Assembly (NCBI RefSeq): GCF_016892605.1 | Contig: NZ_JAFEMV010000001.1 | Location: forward strand, 868,001-932,000 | DNA length: 64,000 bases | Direction: 5' to 3' | DNA from: Desemzia sp. RIT 804 | GTDB taxonomy: Bacteria; Bacillota; Bacilli; Lactobacillales; Carnobacteriaceae | Shown here: positions 15,564-23,359 of the stretch, one piece after another | How the letters are laid out: each line of letters begins with the position of its first letter | Position numbering within the stretch: the stretch's first letter is position 1 | The notes under the pieces: model-generated | Told to the model about the DNA's origin: nothing | Seen by the model: the letters and a program-made list of their open reading frames with translations, nothing else | Database searches by the model: none | Position numbers and translations under genes: made by a program

Positions 15564-16034
15564 TTAAACCTCATTAGAAGTATCACCATAAAGTATGATA
15601 GATGAATTGGAAGGCTCAAAACCATTATCCAAATAAAAGTATTCAGCTGGGTAGCCTCGATCGGTATCTAATATGATGGTGGGGATATCGATATCTTTTA
15701 ATTGTTCTTTGATAAAGTTCAAAAATTGGGTACCTACTCTTTTTCCTTGATAATCATTTGAAATATAAAAGGAATCCAACTGGTATTCTTTTCCCATATA
15801 CCACGGTTTAATAAAACCTAACGCAGCACCCAATAAATTATCTGTATCTTCTTCTCTAACGATATACCCTTTAAATGTATTTAGTTCAGTTATTTGATTA
15901 ACGTAAGATGTAATTTGGTCATATGTTAATTTATCGTTCCATGGCTCAGCTGAAAATACTTTAATATAAACGTCTACAACTTCTGATAAATCATTTTTAT
16001 TAAATTCTCTAAAATAAATAGTTTTGTTTTTCAT
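15564..16034 (-). CDS. GNAT family N-acetyltransferase
   Basis: 156 residues: N-terminal IYFREFNKNDLSEVVDVYIK, FSAEPWND near the acceptor site, and DYQGKRVGTQFLNFIKEQL carrying the acetyl-CoA loop (QGKRVGT). The C-terminal EYFYLDNGFEPSN is a typical GNAT end. The AEPWND segment recalls aminoglycoside 6'-acetyltransferase relatives, but this motif is shared by many GNAT proteins and the substrate is unknown. It is the only gene between sites e and f, on the opposite strand to the other cassette genes. A poor AGGAGTT-type ribosome site lies at 10 bases. Confidence 0.85.
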   Translation of the reverse strand: MKNKTIYFREFNKNDLSEVVDVYIKVFSAEPWNDKLTYDQITSYVNQITELNTFKGYIVREEDTDNLLGAALGFIKPWYMGKEYQLDSFYISNDYQGKRVGTQFLNFIKEQLKDIDIPTIILDTDRGYPAEYFYLDNGFEPSNSSIILYGDTSNEV

Positions 16035-16131
16035 TCCTTAATCAACTCCTTTACTTAAAATAACCATAGCATTATTTTATCTTTATGAATAATTTTTTTA
16101 TAGAAACTCATGCTAAACTAACAAGGCTTTC

Positions 16132-16161
16132 AGTACACGATTCTATGTAATTTCATGTGTT
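16132..16161 (+). repeat. dif-like site f
   Basis: AGTACACGATTCTATGTAAT + TTCATGTGTT; forward orientation, with half of the hairpin (ACAAGGCTTTC) before it. It separates the acetyltransferase cassette from the metal/redox block. Bases 16162-16260 show nothing further. Confidence 0.7.
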
Positions 16162-16269
16162 ACAACTTAATAGGAATTTAAATTTTATTATTAGATTTTT
16201 TAATCATTTACACGAAAATTAATTTTATAAAGAGCATACTCTATACTCTTATTTTTTTTCAAGAACTCA

Positions 16270-16315
16270 AAAAAGCGGAAAATCCCAGATTTAAAAATCT
16301 GAGTTTCCGCTTTTG
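16270..16315 (-). terminator. Terminator after P-type ATPase
   Basis: AAAAGCGGAAA/TTTCCGCTTTT with inner CAGATTT/AAATCTG pairing; 45 bases past the ATPase stop codon. Confidence 0.8.
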
Positions 16316-16360
16316 TCATTTCAAGGATGGACTATTGTCTCAGCCTCTTCTAATTTATTC

Positions 16361-18265
16361 TTAAGATATTTTTACTTTCTCTGCAGGTGCTGATACTTCT
16401 TTTTGTTCTTTTCGACCTTTCAACTTATACTTCATTAATCTCATGGCATTGAAAATTACCACCAAGATACTACCTTCATGAACCAACATTCCGATAGACA
16501 TATTCATCCATTCGCTGAAGAAGACGCTGGTCAACAAGACCAACACTACTCCAATTGAAATCGCGATATTTTGTTTCATATTATTTGCGGTGGCTTTTAC
16601 TAATCCTAATGCGTGAGGCAAGTTGCTGAAGTTCGAGTTCATTAAAACGACATCGGATGTTTCAATCGCTACGTCCGTTCCGCTTCCCATTGCGATGCCA
16701 ATGTCTGCTAAAGCTAAGGACGGACTATCGTTAACGCCATCTCCAACAAAGGCTACAATTTGACCACGTTGTTGAAGTTTTCCGATATAAGCCGATTTGT
16801 CTTCCGGCAACATGTGGCCGTGAGCTTCGGTCAAACCAAGTTCGCCGGCGACCACATCAACGGTTCCTTGGTTATCTCCTGAAAGAACGACTAGATTTTT
16901 CACGCCCAAGTCTTTTAATTCCTGCAAATTAGCTTTCACACCCGGACGGACTTGATCGCGAATGCCCATCAGTACTTTTAATTCACCGTCGACCGCTGTC
17001 AAAACGAGAGAGTTCCCTTGTTGTTCAAACCGTTTGACATCTTTTTGCACTTTTTTGCTGAGAGTGACATTTTCTTTTTCCATCAAGGCCACATTCCCAA
17101 CAGCCACTCTATGTCCAGCTACACTTGAAACGATTCCGCCGCCTTTCACGACTTCAGTTCCTTCAACAGGATAAAAGTTTGTTTCTCCAATTTGATTTAA
17201 GACCGCTTTTGCTAATGGATGATCTGATTCCCGTTCCACACTGGCCAGATAGCCAAGCGTTTCAGCAGAATCTTTTTCATACAGTTCAGTCGCTGCAACG
17301 GTTGGGTTTCCGACAGTTAAAGTACCTGTCTTATCAAATACAATTGTATCCACATTGCTGAAGTCTTGAATGACTTCACTCCCTTTTAAAAGAACACCGT
17401 TACGAGCACCATTCCCAATACCGGCAACGTTTGAGACAGGCACTCCGATAACTAATGCGCCTGGGCAACCTAGAACCAAGATGGTGATTGCTAACTCAAT
17501 ATTTTGACTGAACGCCCATACAACAATTGCCAGAACCAAGACAGCTGGTGTGTAGTATTTAGAAAAGCGATCAATGAACCGTTCCGCTTCGGATTTAGAA
17601 TCTTGTGCTTCTTCCACGAGTTCAATAATTTTTCCAAATGTGGTGTCCTCACCAACCCGGTCAGCTCTGATTTGAATCGTTCCGTTTTCTAAAATAGTTC
17701 CTGCAAAAACTTCTGCATCAGCTAGCTTGTTGACCGGAACAGCTTCCCCTGTAATGCTAGCTTCATTGATATGCCCTTCACCCGTAAGGACTGTGCCATC
17801 CACTGGAACTTTCGCACCCGTTTTAACGAGCAAGATATCCCCTTCATCTACATCATCCACTTCTACTTCTTCAAATTCGCCATTATCCATTTGTTTCAAG
17901 GCGCTTTCGGGTGCCATTTCAGTCAATTCTTTGATAGCAGATCGCGTTTGGTTCAATGTTCGTTGTTCCAAGTAGTGTCCGAATAAGAATAAGAACGTGA
18001 CAATAGCCGATTCTTCATAATTTTGAATAAAAAGCGCACCAATCGCTGCAATACTGACTAAGACATCAATACTGATGACTTTGACTTTCATTGCTTGAAA
18101 CGCTTGAATGGCAATTGGCGTAATCCCAAAGACAGAGGCGATGATCAAAGACCACTCTGAAAGTCCTACGTTTTCTAAAACAAAGTGACTGAAGAAACCG
18201 AGTGCGATTAACAATCCACTGATGACGGTGATAACATTTTTCTTGCTTAATATATATTGTTGCAT
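16361..18265 (-). CDS. P1B-type heavy-metal-transporting ATPase with unusual CPG motif
   Basis: About 634 residues from ATG at 18265; GGAGG lies ten bases before it, and the in-frame ATG 15 bases upstream overlaps that site. Membrane part, actuator TGEA, phosphorylation site DKTGTLTV, SDHPLAKAV (HP) and GDGVNDSPSL are all present. The transmembrane metal motif reads LGCPGALVIGVP: CPG instead of CPC or SPC. The last membrane pair carries MLVHEGSILVV. There is no fused N-terminal metal-binding domain; a free HMA protein is encoded next to it. It probably exports a soft metal ion (copper, cadmium or zinc; not resolvable). An FNR-type box centred at -41.5 precedes the start. Confidence 0.85.
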   Translation of the reverse strand: MQQYILSKKNVITVISGLLIALGFFSHFVLENVGLSEWSLIIASVFGITPIAIQAFQAMKVKVISIDVLVSIAAIGALFIQNYEESAIVTFLFLFGHYLEQRTLNQTRSAIKELTEMAPESALKQMDNGEFEEVEVDDVDEGDILLVKTGAKVPVDGTVLTGEGHINEASITGEAVPVNKLADAEVFAGTILENGTIQIRADRVGEDTTFGKIIELVEEAQDSKSEAERFIDRFSKYYTPAVLVLAIVVWAFSQNIELAITILVLGCPGALVIGVPVSNVAGIGNGARNGVLLKGSEVIQDFSNVDTIVFDKTGTLTVGNPTVAATELYEKDSAETLGYLASVERESDHPLAKAVLNQIGETNFYPVEGTEVVKGGGIVSSVAGHRVAVGNVALMEKENVTLSKKVQKDVKRFEQQGNSLVLTAVDGELKVLMGIRDQVRPGVKANLQELKDLGVKNLVVLSGDNQGTVDVVAGELGLTEAHGHMLPEDKSAYIGKLQQRGQIVAFVGDGVNDSPSLALADIGIAMGSGTDVAIETSDVVLMNSNFSNLPHALGLVKATANNMKQNIAISIGVVLVLLTSVFFSEWMNMSIGMLVHEGSILVVIFNAMRLMKYKLKGRKEQKEVSAPAEKVKIS

Positions 18266-18308
18266 GCTTTTTCCCTCCATATTTAATTTCTCTTTTATTG
18301 ATAAACAC

Positions 18309-18350
18309 AGTATAAGATAATTGCCTAAGTAATTAATTGACTGACATCAA
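18309..18350 (-). promoter_or_regulatory. P-type ATPase promoter with FNR-type box
   Basis: Box TTGACTGACATCAA at 18337-18350; minus-strand -10 TATACT is the complement of 18309-18314. With a start about 7 bases past the -10, the box is centred at -41.5, the classical activator position of FNR/CRP proteins. Confidence 0.7.
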
Positions 18351-18459
18351 GTTTTGAAAAAATACGTGTCCCTTTTCACTATTTTTTTGATCTAACAGCC
18401 TCAATGACACTTATTCCTCTTTACAGTTATAACGATGCCCTCTTTTTATCGAATAAAAA

Positions 18460-18473
18460 TTTACGGCTATCAA
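18460..18473 (-). promoter_or_regulatory. Second, weaker FNR-type box
   Basis: TTTACGGCTATCAA lies ~195 bases before the ATPase start. A -10-like TATAAC would put it near -47, so either a second promoter or a decayed site. Confidence 0.35.
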
Positions 18474-18523
18474 GTTTAGAAAGTTCTCTTTTATCGTTTC
18501 TAAGCACCTCGAATTGGATTGCA

Positions 18524-18568
18524 ACAAAAAAGCAATCCCGGAAAAATAGCTTTTCTTCCAGAATTGCC
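18524..18568 (-). terminator. Terminator after HMA protein gene
   Basis: GCAATTCTGGAAGAAAAGC pairs with the facing strand before a T6 run (minus strand); 17 bases after the stop codon. Confidence 0.7.
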
Positions 18569-18584
18569 TAGTTCATTTAATCTG

Positions 18585-18818
18585 TTAAGCGGCCTTGACT
18601 TTTGCTTTAAGGACCGGATAGCCTACGTTTTCGATAGCTTTTTGAATCTCTTCAATCGAAGTGACAGCTGAATCAAAATTGGTTTTGACTTTGCTGGAGT
18701 TGAATAATACTTTAATGCTGTCTTTATCAATACCGTTAACTGATTTCAAGGCACCTTCAATTTTTTGCATACAACTTGGACAAGACAACGTTTCTAATTG
18801 CAATATAGCTTTTTCCAT
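18585..18818 (-). CDS. Heavy-metal-associated (HMA) domain protein, CopZ-like
   Basis: 77-residue free HMA domain: LQLETLSCPSCMQKIEGALK carries the metal-binding CxxC (C-P-S-C) in the first loop, then VNGIDKDSIKVLF and the final GYPVLKAKVKAA. It would chaperone a soft metal ion in the cytosol and hand it to the ATPase encoded just downstream, which has no fused HMA domain. Separate transcription unit with its own terminator and its own FNR-type promoter, so both genes respond to the same regulator. Motif CPSC instead of the CxGC usual in CopZ is a minor variation. Confidence 0.85.
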   Translation of the reverse strand: MEKAILQLETLSCPSCMQKIEGALKSVNGIDKDSIKVLFNSSKVKTNFDSAVTSIEEIQKAIENVGYPVLKAKVKAA

Positions 18819-18895
18819 AATTCCTATCTCCTTTATGTGTTTTTATTTTATCGGCAGCAGATTAATGAACACTGCCTTTTCCTCTTTACAACTGT

Positions 18896-18937
18896 AGTAT
18901 AGCTCACTTTTAGCAAACGAAAATTGACGCATATCAA
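18896..18937 (-). promoter_or_regulatory. HMA gene promoter with FNR-type box
   Basis: TTGACGCATATCAA at 18924-18937; -10 TATACT (complement 18896-18901). Predicted box centre -41.5. Confidence 0.7.
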
Positions 18938-18964
18938 GTTTTGCACTTCTTTTTATCTTTTTGC

Positions 18965-19819
18965 TCAATTCACCATCTTAATAGTCTTTTTCTGCCCCTT
19001 ATTGCCATCAGAATAATAAGAAATTGGTGGATAGTCTTGTCTGCGTATAAACCATACTACAATCGCGCCAATAAACAGGGCCAGAGACAAGGCTTGCGAA
19101 ACGCGGATCCACTCGCCAATCCATAAACTGTCCGTTCGCATACCTTCAATGAAGAACCGACCCACTGAGTACCACAAAACGTAACTCAAAGCGACTTCTC
19201 CTTGATGCAAAAGCTGTTTTCGGTTCCGTATAGTGACGATGAGGACAAAGCCCAACAAACTCCACAATGACTCGTATAAAAAAGTCGGATGGTAGTAGGT
19301 ACCATTGATATTCATTTGTTCAATGATAAATTCAGGTAAATAAAGATTTTCCAAGAATTGACGAGTAACCGGTCCACCATGAGCTTCCTGATTCATAAAA
19401 TTGCCCCAACGACCAATGGACTGGGCTAACAATACATTGGGCGCTAAAATATCAAGAACGAGTGCCAAAGAAGTACCTTTTTTCTTTGCATACCAATATA
19501 GCGTACCCCCTCCTGCAATCAATCCCCCATAAATCGCAATGCCGCCATTCCAAATCGCAAGGATTTGTCCTGGATTTTGCAGATAATAACCAAGTTCAAA
19601 TAACACATAATAAAGCCGAGCGCCGAGGAGTCCAATCGGAATTGCCCATAAGGCCATATCGATAATGGTATCCTCTTCCAGTCCTTTTTTCTTTGCTTCC
19701 TTGGTGCTCAACTGGAGAGCCGCTAATATGCCCGCTGCAATAATGACTCCATACCAATGAATCACAACAGAACCAATCTCCACCGCATGGGGATTCAAAA
19801 CGCCTAATACGAATTCCAT
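18965..19819 (-). CDS. lgt: Prolipoprotein diacylglyceryl transferase
   Basis: 284 residues, about seven membrane spans. Lgt signature GRWGNFMNQEAHGGP is intact at about residue 140, along with YHPTFLYESLW and a C-terminal GEWIRVSQALSL. Lgt attaches diacylglycerol to the lipobox cysteine of prolipoproteins in the membrane. Its start overlaps the upstream 114-residue membrane protein by 16 bases, so the two are translationally coupled under an FNR-type promoter. A chromosomal lgt must exist in the host, so this is a second, regulated copy. Why a metal/redox block carries it is not evident; altered lipoprotein processing under stress is a guess. Confidence 0.92.
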   Translation of the reverse strand: MEFVLGVLNPHAVEIGSVVIHWYGVIIAAGILAALQLSTKEAKKKGLEEDTIIDMALWAIPIGLLGARLYYVLFELGYYLQNPGQILAIWNGGIAIYGGLIAGGGTLYWYAKKKGTSLALVLDILAPNVLLAQSIGRWGNFMNQEAHGGPVTRQFLENLYLPEFIIEQMNINGTYYHPTFLYESLWSLLGFVLIVTIRNRKQLLHQGEVALSYVLWYSVGRFFIEGMRTDSLWIGEWIRVSQALSLALFIGAIVVWFIRRQDYPPISYYSDGNKGQKKTIKMVN

Positions 19820-20148
19820 TCTATTTGCTCCATTTCTTCAATTTTTCGCGTCATTCTAGTCATGGTGATGCTGAACAAGATTCCGGCTAAGCTCCATGGA
19901 AACCAAACAGTGAATACACTTTTATCTCCCTGGTCACTCGCTTCGTAATACGCCACTTTTCCGTGTCCGATTACGCCGGCTCTTTTTACAACTTCCTCTT
20001 CTTTTTCCATAGCTAACCTATCTGCCTCAACAACGTTAGACGTTTTTGCTTCGCCGCCAATCGTGTTCTTGGTGAAAGGGACGACAAAGAATGCACCCGC
20101 TGCTGACAACGTGATGGCAACTATCACCCAAAAATAATGCACATTCAC
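19804..20148 (-). CDS. Small membrane protein, two predicted spans
   Basis: 114 residues: an N-terminal hydrophobic helix (YFWVIVAITLSAAGAFFVV), an extracytoplasmic or cytoplasmic middle (EKEEEVVKRAGVIGHGKVAYY), and a second hydrophobic segment (FPWSLAGILFSITMT) followed by a charged tail. Family not recognised. It precedes and overlaps lgt. Promoter with an FNR-type box lies ~35-75 bases upstream. Confidence 0.7.
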   Translation of the reverse strand: MNVHYFWVIVAITLSAAGAFFVVPFTKNTIGGEAKTSNVVEADRLAMEKEEEVVKRAGVIGHGKVAYYEASDQGDKSVFTVWFPWSLAGILFSITMTRMTRKIEEMEQIEWNSY

Positions 20149-20182
20149 CCCTACTAATTTTTACGTTTTGTTCGACAACCCT

Positions 20183-20224
20183 ATCTTAAAGAAAAATAAA
20201 ACAAAAAAACTTGAAGGTTATCAT
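20183..20224 (-). promoter_or_regulatory. Promoter of membrane protein-lgt operon with FNR-type box
   Basis: TTGAAGGTTATCAT at 20211-20224 (two mismatches to TTGAC-N4-ATCAA); -10 TAAGAT (complement 20183-20188). Predicted centre -41.5 despite the weaker box. Confidence 0.6.
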
Positions 20225-20370
20225 GTTTGTACTTTTATTTTTCCAATGAATGAAGGTCGTTCTGTCTTAAAAAAGCCAAAAACGGACAGATGGAAGCAAA
20301 AGCACTGAGTTCTGTCCCGTTGTTAATGAAGAGCGACAGAACACCAACGTGTAGAAAAAAGTGTGTCCGA

Positions 20371-21078
20371 TTATTCGCTGTAAAGCAATAAATCATCTAA
20401 ATCCTGAATCTTGATCCTTTTCCCAGACAGCTGTTGAATCAATCCCTCGTCCTCCAATTCTCCAAATTTGCGACTGATGGTCTCAGGTGTCGTTCCTAAA
20501 TAGGAAGCAATGTCCTTTTTTGCCATCGGCAGGGTGATGGTGGGAGAGTTGCCCATTTCAGGTTCCACATTTTCTGCCAAAAACAAAACTAAACGGGTAA
20601 TGACACTCTCCACGGCTACTTGTGCGGTTTGACGTTCGGAGCTTTCTAACCGCTGCGACATCTCTCCTAGCAGCTTTAACGAAATTGCAGGATACTCTTT
20701 TAGAAACTCTTGTACATCATGTTGTTGAATCATGCAGACAGACGTATCTCGAGTAGCTTCTGCGTATTCCTCGTGCACAGCATCAGGATTGAACAACGTC
20801 CATTCTCCCGTAAAGTCACCCGGATTCAAAATACGAACTAGTTGCTCTTTGCCAGAATCAGACAAGCGATAGATGCGGACTTTTCCGCGATTCACAATAT
20901 ACAAGGCATCATCTTTTTCTTGCGAGCGAAACAGAAACTCCCCTTTTTGATAGTGATTCGTGTGAGCTTTTCCAGCGATGCGATCCATCGAGCTTTCCTC
21001 CAAATGATTGAATATCGGGACTAAGCGGATACAAGCTGAGTGGTTTCCTGCTGCATGTGGTTGGGTGTATTGAGTCAA
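20371..21078 (-). CDS. Crp/Fnr family transcriptional regulator
   Basis: 235 residues. Cyclic-nucleotide-type sensor barrel from ~20 to 140 (QKGEFLFRSQEKDDALYIV, GDFTGEWTLF), long dimer helix, and a C-terminal HTH with MAKKDIASYLGTTPETISRK as recognition helix. The E-x-x-S-R pattern is what FNR uses to read TTGAT/TTGAC half-sites, matching the boxes found around it. Cysteines at the N terminus (HSACIRLVPIF) and in VCMIQQ are too few for a classical 4Fe-4S cluster, so redox sensing by thiols, as in FLP proteins, is possible. It probably activates its own gene, dps, lgt, the HMA gene and the ATPase. Confidence 0.9.
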   Translation of the reverse strand: MTQYTQPHAAGNHSACIRLVPIFNHLEESSMDRIAGKAHTNHYQKGEFLFRSQEKDDALYIVNRGKVRIYRLSDSGKEQLVRILNPGDFTGEWTLFNPDAVHEEYAEATRDTSVCMIQQHDVQEFLKEYPAISLKLLGEMSQRLESSERQTAQVAVESVITRLVLFLAENVEPEMGNSPTITLPMAKKDIASYLGTTPETISRKFGELEDEGLIQQLSGKRIKIQDLDDLLLYSE

Positions 21079-21131
21079 TTCGTTCTTCCCCTTTATCAGT
21101 TTATTGTCCTTTTTTTAACTTTCCTATATTT

Positions 21132-21173
21132 AGTATAAAGGCCCCCTACCTCAAAAAAATTGACGCTCATCAA
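21132..21173 (-). promoter_or_regulatory. Promoter of the Crp/Fnr gene with FNR-type box
   Basis: TTGACGCTCATCAA at 21160-21173; -10 TATACT (complement 21132-21137). Centre -41.5, indicating autoactivation. Confidence 0.7.
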
Positions 21174-21262
21174 GAAAAGTCTTTTTAACGGCAAAAAAAT
21201 AGGAGCTGGAAAGAGTCCCAACCCCAAAATCTTTAATTTTTAAATGTATGTTTACGAAAAAC

Positions 21263-21835
21263 CTAATCTTCATCCTCATCAAACGCATCGTCGTCTTCCA
21301 ATGCCTCTTTGCCAATGAACGCTTGCAGCATCCAAATGTTTTTATCTAAGTCATTTTTAAAAGCAATCAGTGTATCTTCTAAAGCATCGTCACCCTCATC
21401 TTGTACTAAACGAATAGCACGAATCGTTAATTCACGGGTACTTCTGAAATCTTCGATAATATTTTCAACCATGTCTTCTGCTTTAGCGTATTTATTGATG
21501 GCATCTTCTGAAAGCATGGAATATTTTTCAAATTCAGCGGTGGTTGAAGCCGGTTTATGACCGGAAATAATCAAGCGTTCTGCTAGTTTGTCGAACCATT
21601 CTTCGTTTTGATTATACAATTCTTCAAATTTTTCATGCAGGGTGAAGAAATTAGCGCCATTTACATACCAGTGATATTGGTGCAATTTCACATGTAAAGT
21701 ATGCATGTTCCCTAAAAGATGATCCGAAATGGCCGCTGCATTAATTTTTGTATGATGGACATGTTCCTTGTGTTCTTGTTCTTCTTGAAATCTTTCTTGG
21801 GGTGTTCTTTCTTGAGAAGCTTTATTTTCAGTCAT
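21263..21835 (-). CDS. dps: Dps-family ferritin-like protein
   Basis: 190 residues: LHVKLHQYHWYVNGANFFTL and HEKFEELYNQNEEWFDKLAE contain the inter-subunit ferroxidase ligands (His, His, Asp, Glu) of Dps. A charged N-terminal extension (~35 residues) and an acidic tail (EDDDAFDEDED) flank the four-helix core. Dps oxidises and stores iron and protects DNA from peroxide. Controlled by an FNR-type box near -41.5 identical to that of the regulator. Monocistronic. Confidence 0.92.
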   Translation of the reverse strand: MTENKASQERTPQERFQEEQEHKEHVHHTKINAAAISDHLLGNMHTLHVKLHQYHWYVNGANFFTLHEKFEELYNQNEEWFDKLAERLIISGHKPASTTAEFEKYSMLSEDAINKYAKAEDMVENIIEDFRSTRELTIRAIRLVQDEGDDALEDTLIAFKNDLDKNIWMLQAFIGKEALEDDDAFDEDED

Positions 21836-21908
21836 GATCTATTCCTCCTATAATTTTGGTTTGTTTAAAATAGCTTCCTTTGATTCCTCCTTTTCCTTTA
21901 CTGAATTT

Positions 21909-21950
21909 AGTATAGGATAGATTTCCGTTAAAAAAATTGACGCTCATCAA
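21909..21950 (-). promoter_or_regulatory. dps promoter with FNR-type box
   Basis: TTGACGCTCATCAA at 21937-21950; -10 TATACT (complement 21909-21914). Centre -41.5; box identical to that of the regulator gene. Confidence 0.7.
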
Positions 21951-22057
21951 GAAAAGTATTTCTTAATAGACGCCAGGCTTCTCTATTAAATTCAACTGAA
22001 ATAATCAAAGGAATGAAGTCGTTCCCTCCAAACAAAAATTTCATTAAAGTAGGGCCT

Positions 22058-22109
22058 AAAAAAAGAATAGCAACTATACTTTGTCAAGAGACCTGACTGC
22101 TATTTTTTT
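22058..22109. terminator. Bidirectional terminator
   Basis: AAAAAAAGAATAGCA and TGCTATTTTTTT pair across a ~25-base loop. No gene ends here from the left, so it may belong to a removed gene. Confidence 0.55.
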
Positions 22110-22153
22110 GCTTGTTATTCTTCAATTACCAAATGTCTTGCCTTGCAGTATAT

Positions 22154-22207
22154 TTAATACTCTTTCTCACTAGTGTTGCATGCAACACTAGTGAGAAAGA
22201 GTATTAA
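22154..22207. repeat. 54-bp perfect palindrome
   Basis: Two 27-base arms with no spacer and no mismatch (left arm begins TTAATACTCTTTCTCACTAG; centre TTGCATGCAA). Not followed by a long T-run. It lies in a gene-free 650-bp gap (21836-22490) with, to the right, a hydrophobic frame without a start (RLIGVLAYGIPILLLVLTG) and dif-like site g. Confidence 0.85.
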
Positions 22208-22393
22208 TAAGATTAACCTAGACGAATAACTTCACTTTATTTATGTCATACCATAAAAATTGAAAAGAATTTTTTTATTTATTTTTAGTAGATCGATTAA
22301 TAGGAGTTTTAGCTTATGGAATACCTATATTATTATTAGTTTTGACTGGTTTTTATTTTTATGACGGTTTGTCAAATTAATCTCTTATTTTGC

Positions 22394-22423
22394 AATACAT
22401 GATTCTAAGCAATTTCATGTATT
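22394..22423 (+). repeat. dif-like site g
   Basis: AATACATGATTCTAAGCAAT + TTCATGTATT; forward orientation, last of the forward series. Followed 68 bp later by an RHH-like gene, as site k is. Confidence 0.75.
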
Positions 22424-22444
22424 GAAAGAAGTCTAGGTAACACT

Positions 22445-22488
22445 TGATCACCTGCTATTCGTTATTACTAACAAACAGCAGGTGATCA
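22445..22488 (+). promoter_or_regulatory. Inverted repeat sequestering the ribosome site of the RHH-like gene
   Basis: TGATCACCTGCT/AGCAGGTGATCA: the right arm contains the Shine-Dalgarno AGGTGATC directly before ATG 22491. A stem in the mRNA would hide it, and as DNA it is an ideal dimer operator. Confidence 0.55.
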
Positions 22489-22490
22489 TT

Positions 22491-22646
22491 ATGCCCTCAG
22501 AAAACGTCTATGTGCCCATTTATAGCTCTATTTTAATACTTGTTGAAGAAATGAAAGAGTGTCTAGAAACGCAATTTCTAATTCAAGCTTCTCAACAAGA
22601 TATTATTGGGAATGCAATTGTTTTCTTAAGTACTCAATCTAAATAA
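22491..22646 (+). CDS. Small ribbon-helix-helix-like protein (51 residues)
   Basis: MPSENVYVPIYSSILILVEE, a charged linker (EMKECLETQF) and QASQQDIIGNAIVFLS. Short beta strand, helix, turn, helix: the layout of RHH (MetJ/Arc) DNA-binding proteins. Close relative of the proteins at 12780 (nonsense-mutated) and 31078 (61 residues). The paralogues share the N-terminal V-Y/H-V-x-I-x-S/Y-x-I-L pattern and QQDIIxNAI. Plasmid copy-control or transfer regulator is a plausible role, not shown. Confidence 0.6.
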   Translation: MPSENVYVPIYSSILILVEEMKECLETQFLIQASQQDIIGNAIVFLSTQSK

Positions 22647-22668
22647 AATAAAAAAAATCGACTACTTA

Positions 22669-23105
22669 AATGAACTGCCCCCTGTCAAGTAGACAGGCAA
22701 ATAAACAAAATTCTTTGTGCTTTTCATAAACTTGAAGGATTGAATCTGTCAGCTTCCGCAACTGTTTTTCCGACCTAGTCGGCTTGCGTTTTAACCATTT
22801 ATAATACCCAGCTCTGCTTACACCCAAAACTTCACAGAGCTGACTTACTTTGAATCCTTCTTGCTGTAATTTCTTGATCGTTTGGTATTCCGCTTCGTAC
22901 CTTGTCTGCGTAACATCAACTCTCTTTCCACCTCTTTTAATTTTTTTAACGCTGCGTTCTCTGTTTCTAAATATTCATTACGTGCCTTCAAAGCCGCATT
23001 TTCAGCTTGTATTCTTTCTTCTTCGGTTGCTGAAGCATCATCGGGCCAATTCCCTCCACTTTCTCTTAATAAGTTTTCTATTCTATTGTTAAAATACAAT
23101 AACAA
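22669..23105 (-). pseudogene. IS3-family transposase remnant (OrfA tail and OrfB start)
   Basis: A frame with the OrfA-type leucine-zipper (AENAALKARNEYLETENAAL, KLKEVERE) starts abruptly without the HTH. Shifted frames continue with KLQQEGFKVSQLCEVLGVSR and AGYYKWLKRKPTRSEKQL, the N-terminal part of OrfB. The DDE domain is missing. One element end is present at 22669-22694 (TGAACTGCCCCCTGTCAAGT). About two-thirds of the IS has been deleted. Confidence 0.8.
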
Positions 23106-23183
23106 ACATTTTTTAAAATATCAATACTATGATCACTAAACGTGTAGTTTATAGGTTTCCTATTAAATTTCGTGGTTAGCTTA

Positions 23184-23351
23184 TTATTCATGTACAACTC
23201 TTTTATAACCCAAAGATAAATAATCGATTAATTTATCTTCAGGTATAGTTTCTAATTTACTCTCCGATAGACCCCATATAAATTCTTGTAATTCCTCTAA
23301 AGATATCCTGTTTTCTTCGTAATCTTGTATCACTTCGTGTAATTTTTCCAT
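23184..23351 (-). CDS. Small protein downstream of the Y-family polymerase
   Basis: 55 codons from ATG: MEKLHEVIQDYEENRISLEE, then FIWGLSESKLETIPEDKLID and a short end. AGGAT lies 9 bases before the start, which is 8 bases past the polymerase stop codon. Acidic and helical. Small open frames in this position are common in LAB uvrX-type operons; role unknown. It should be SOS-induced with the polymerase. Confidence 0.55.
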   Translation of the reverse strand: MEKLHEVIQDYEENRISLEELQEFIWGLSESKLETIPEDKLIDYLSLGYKRVVHE

Positions 23352-23359
23352 ATCTTTTG

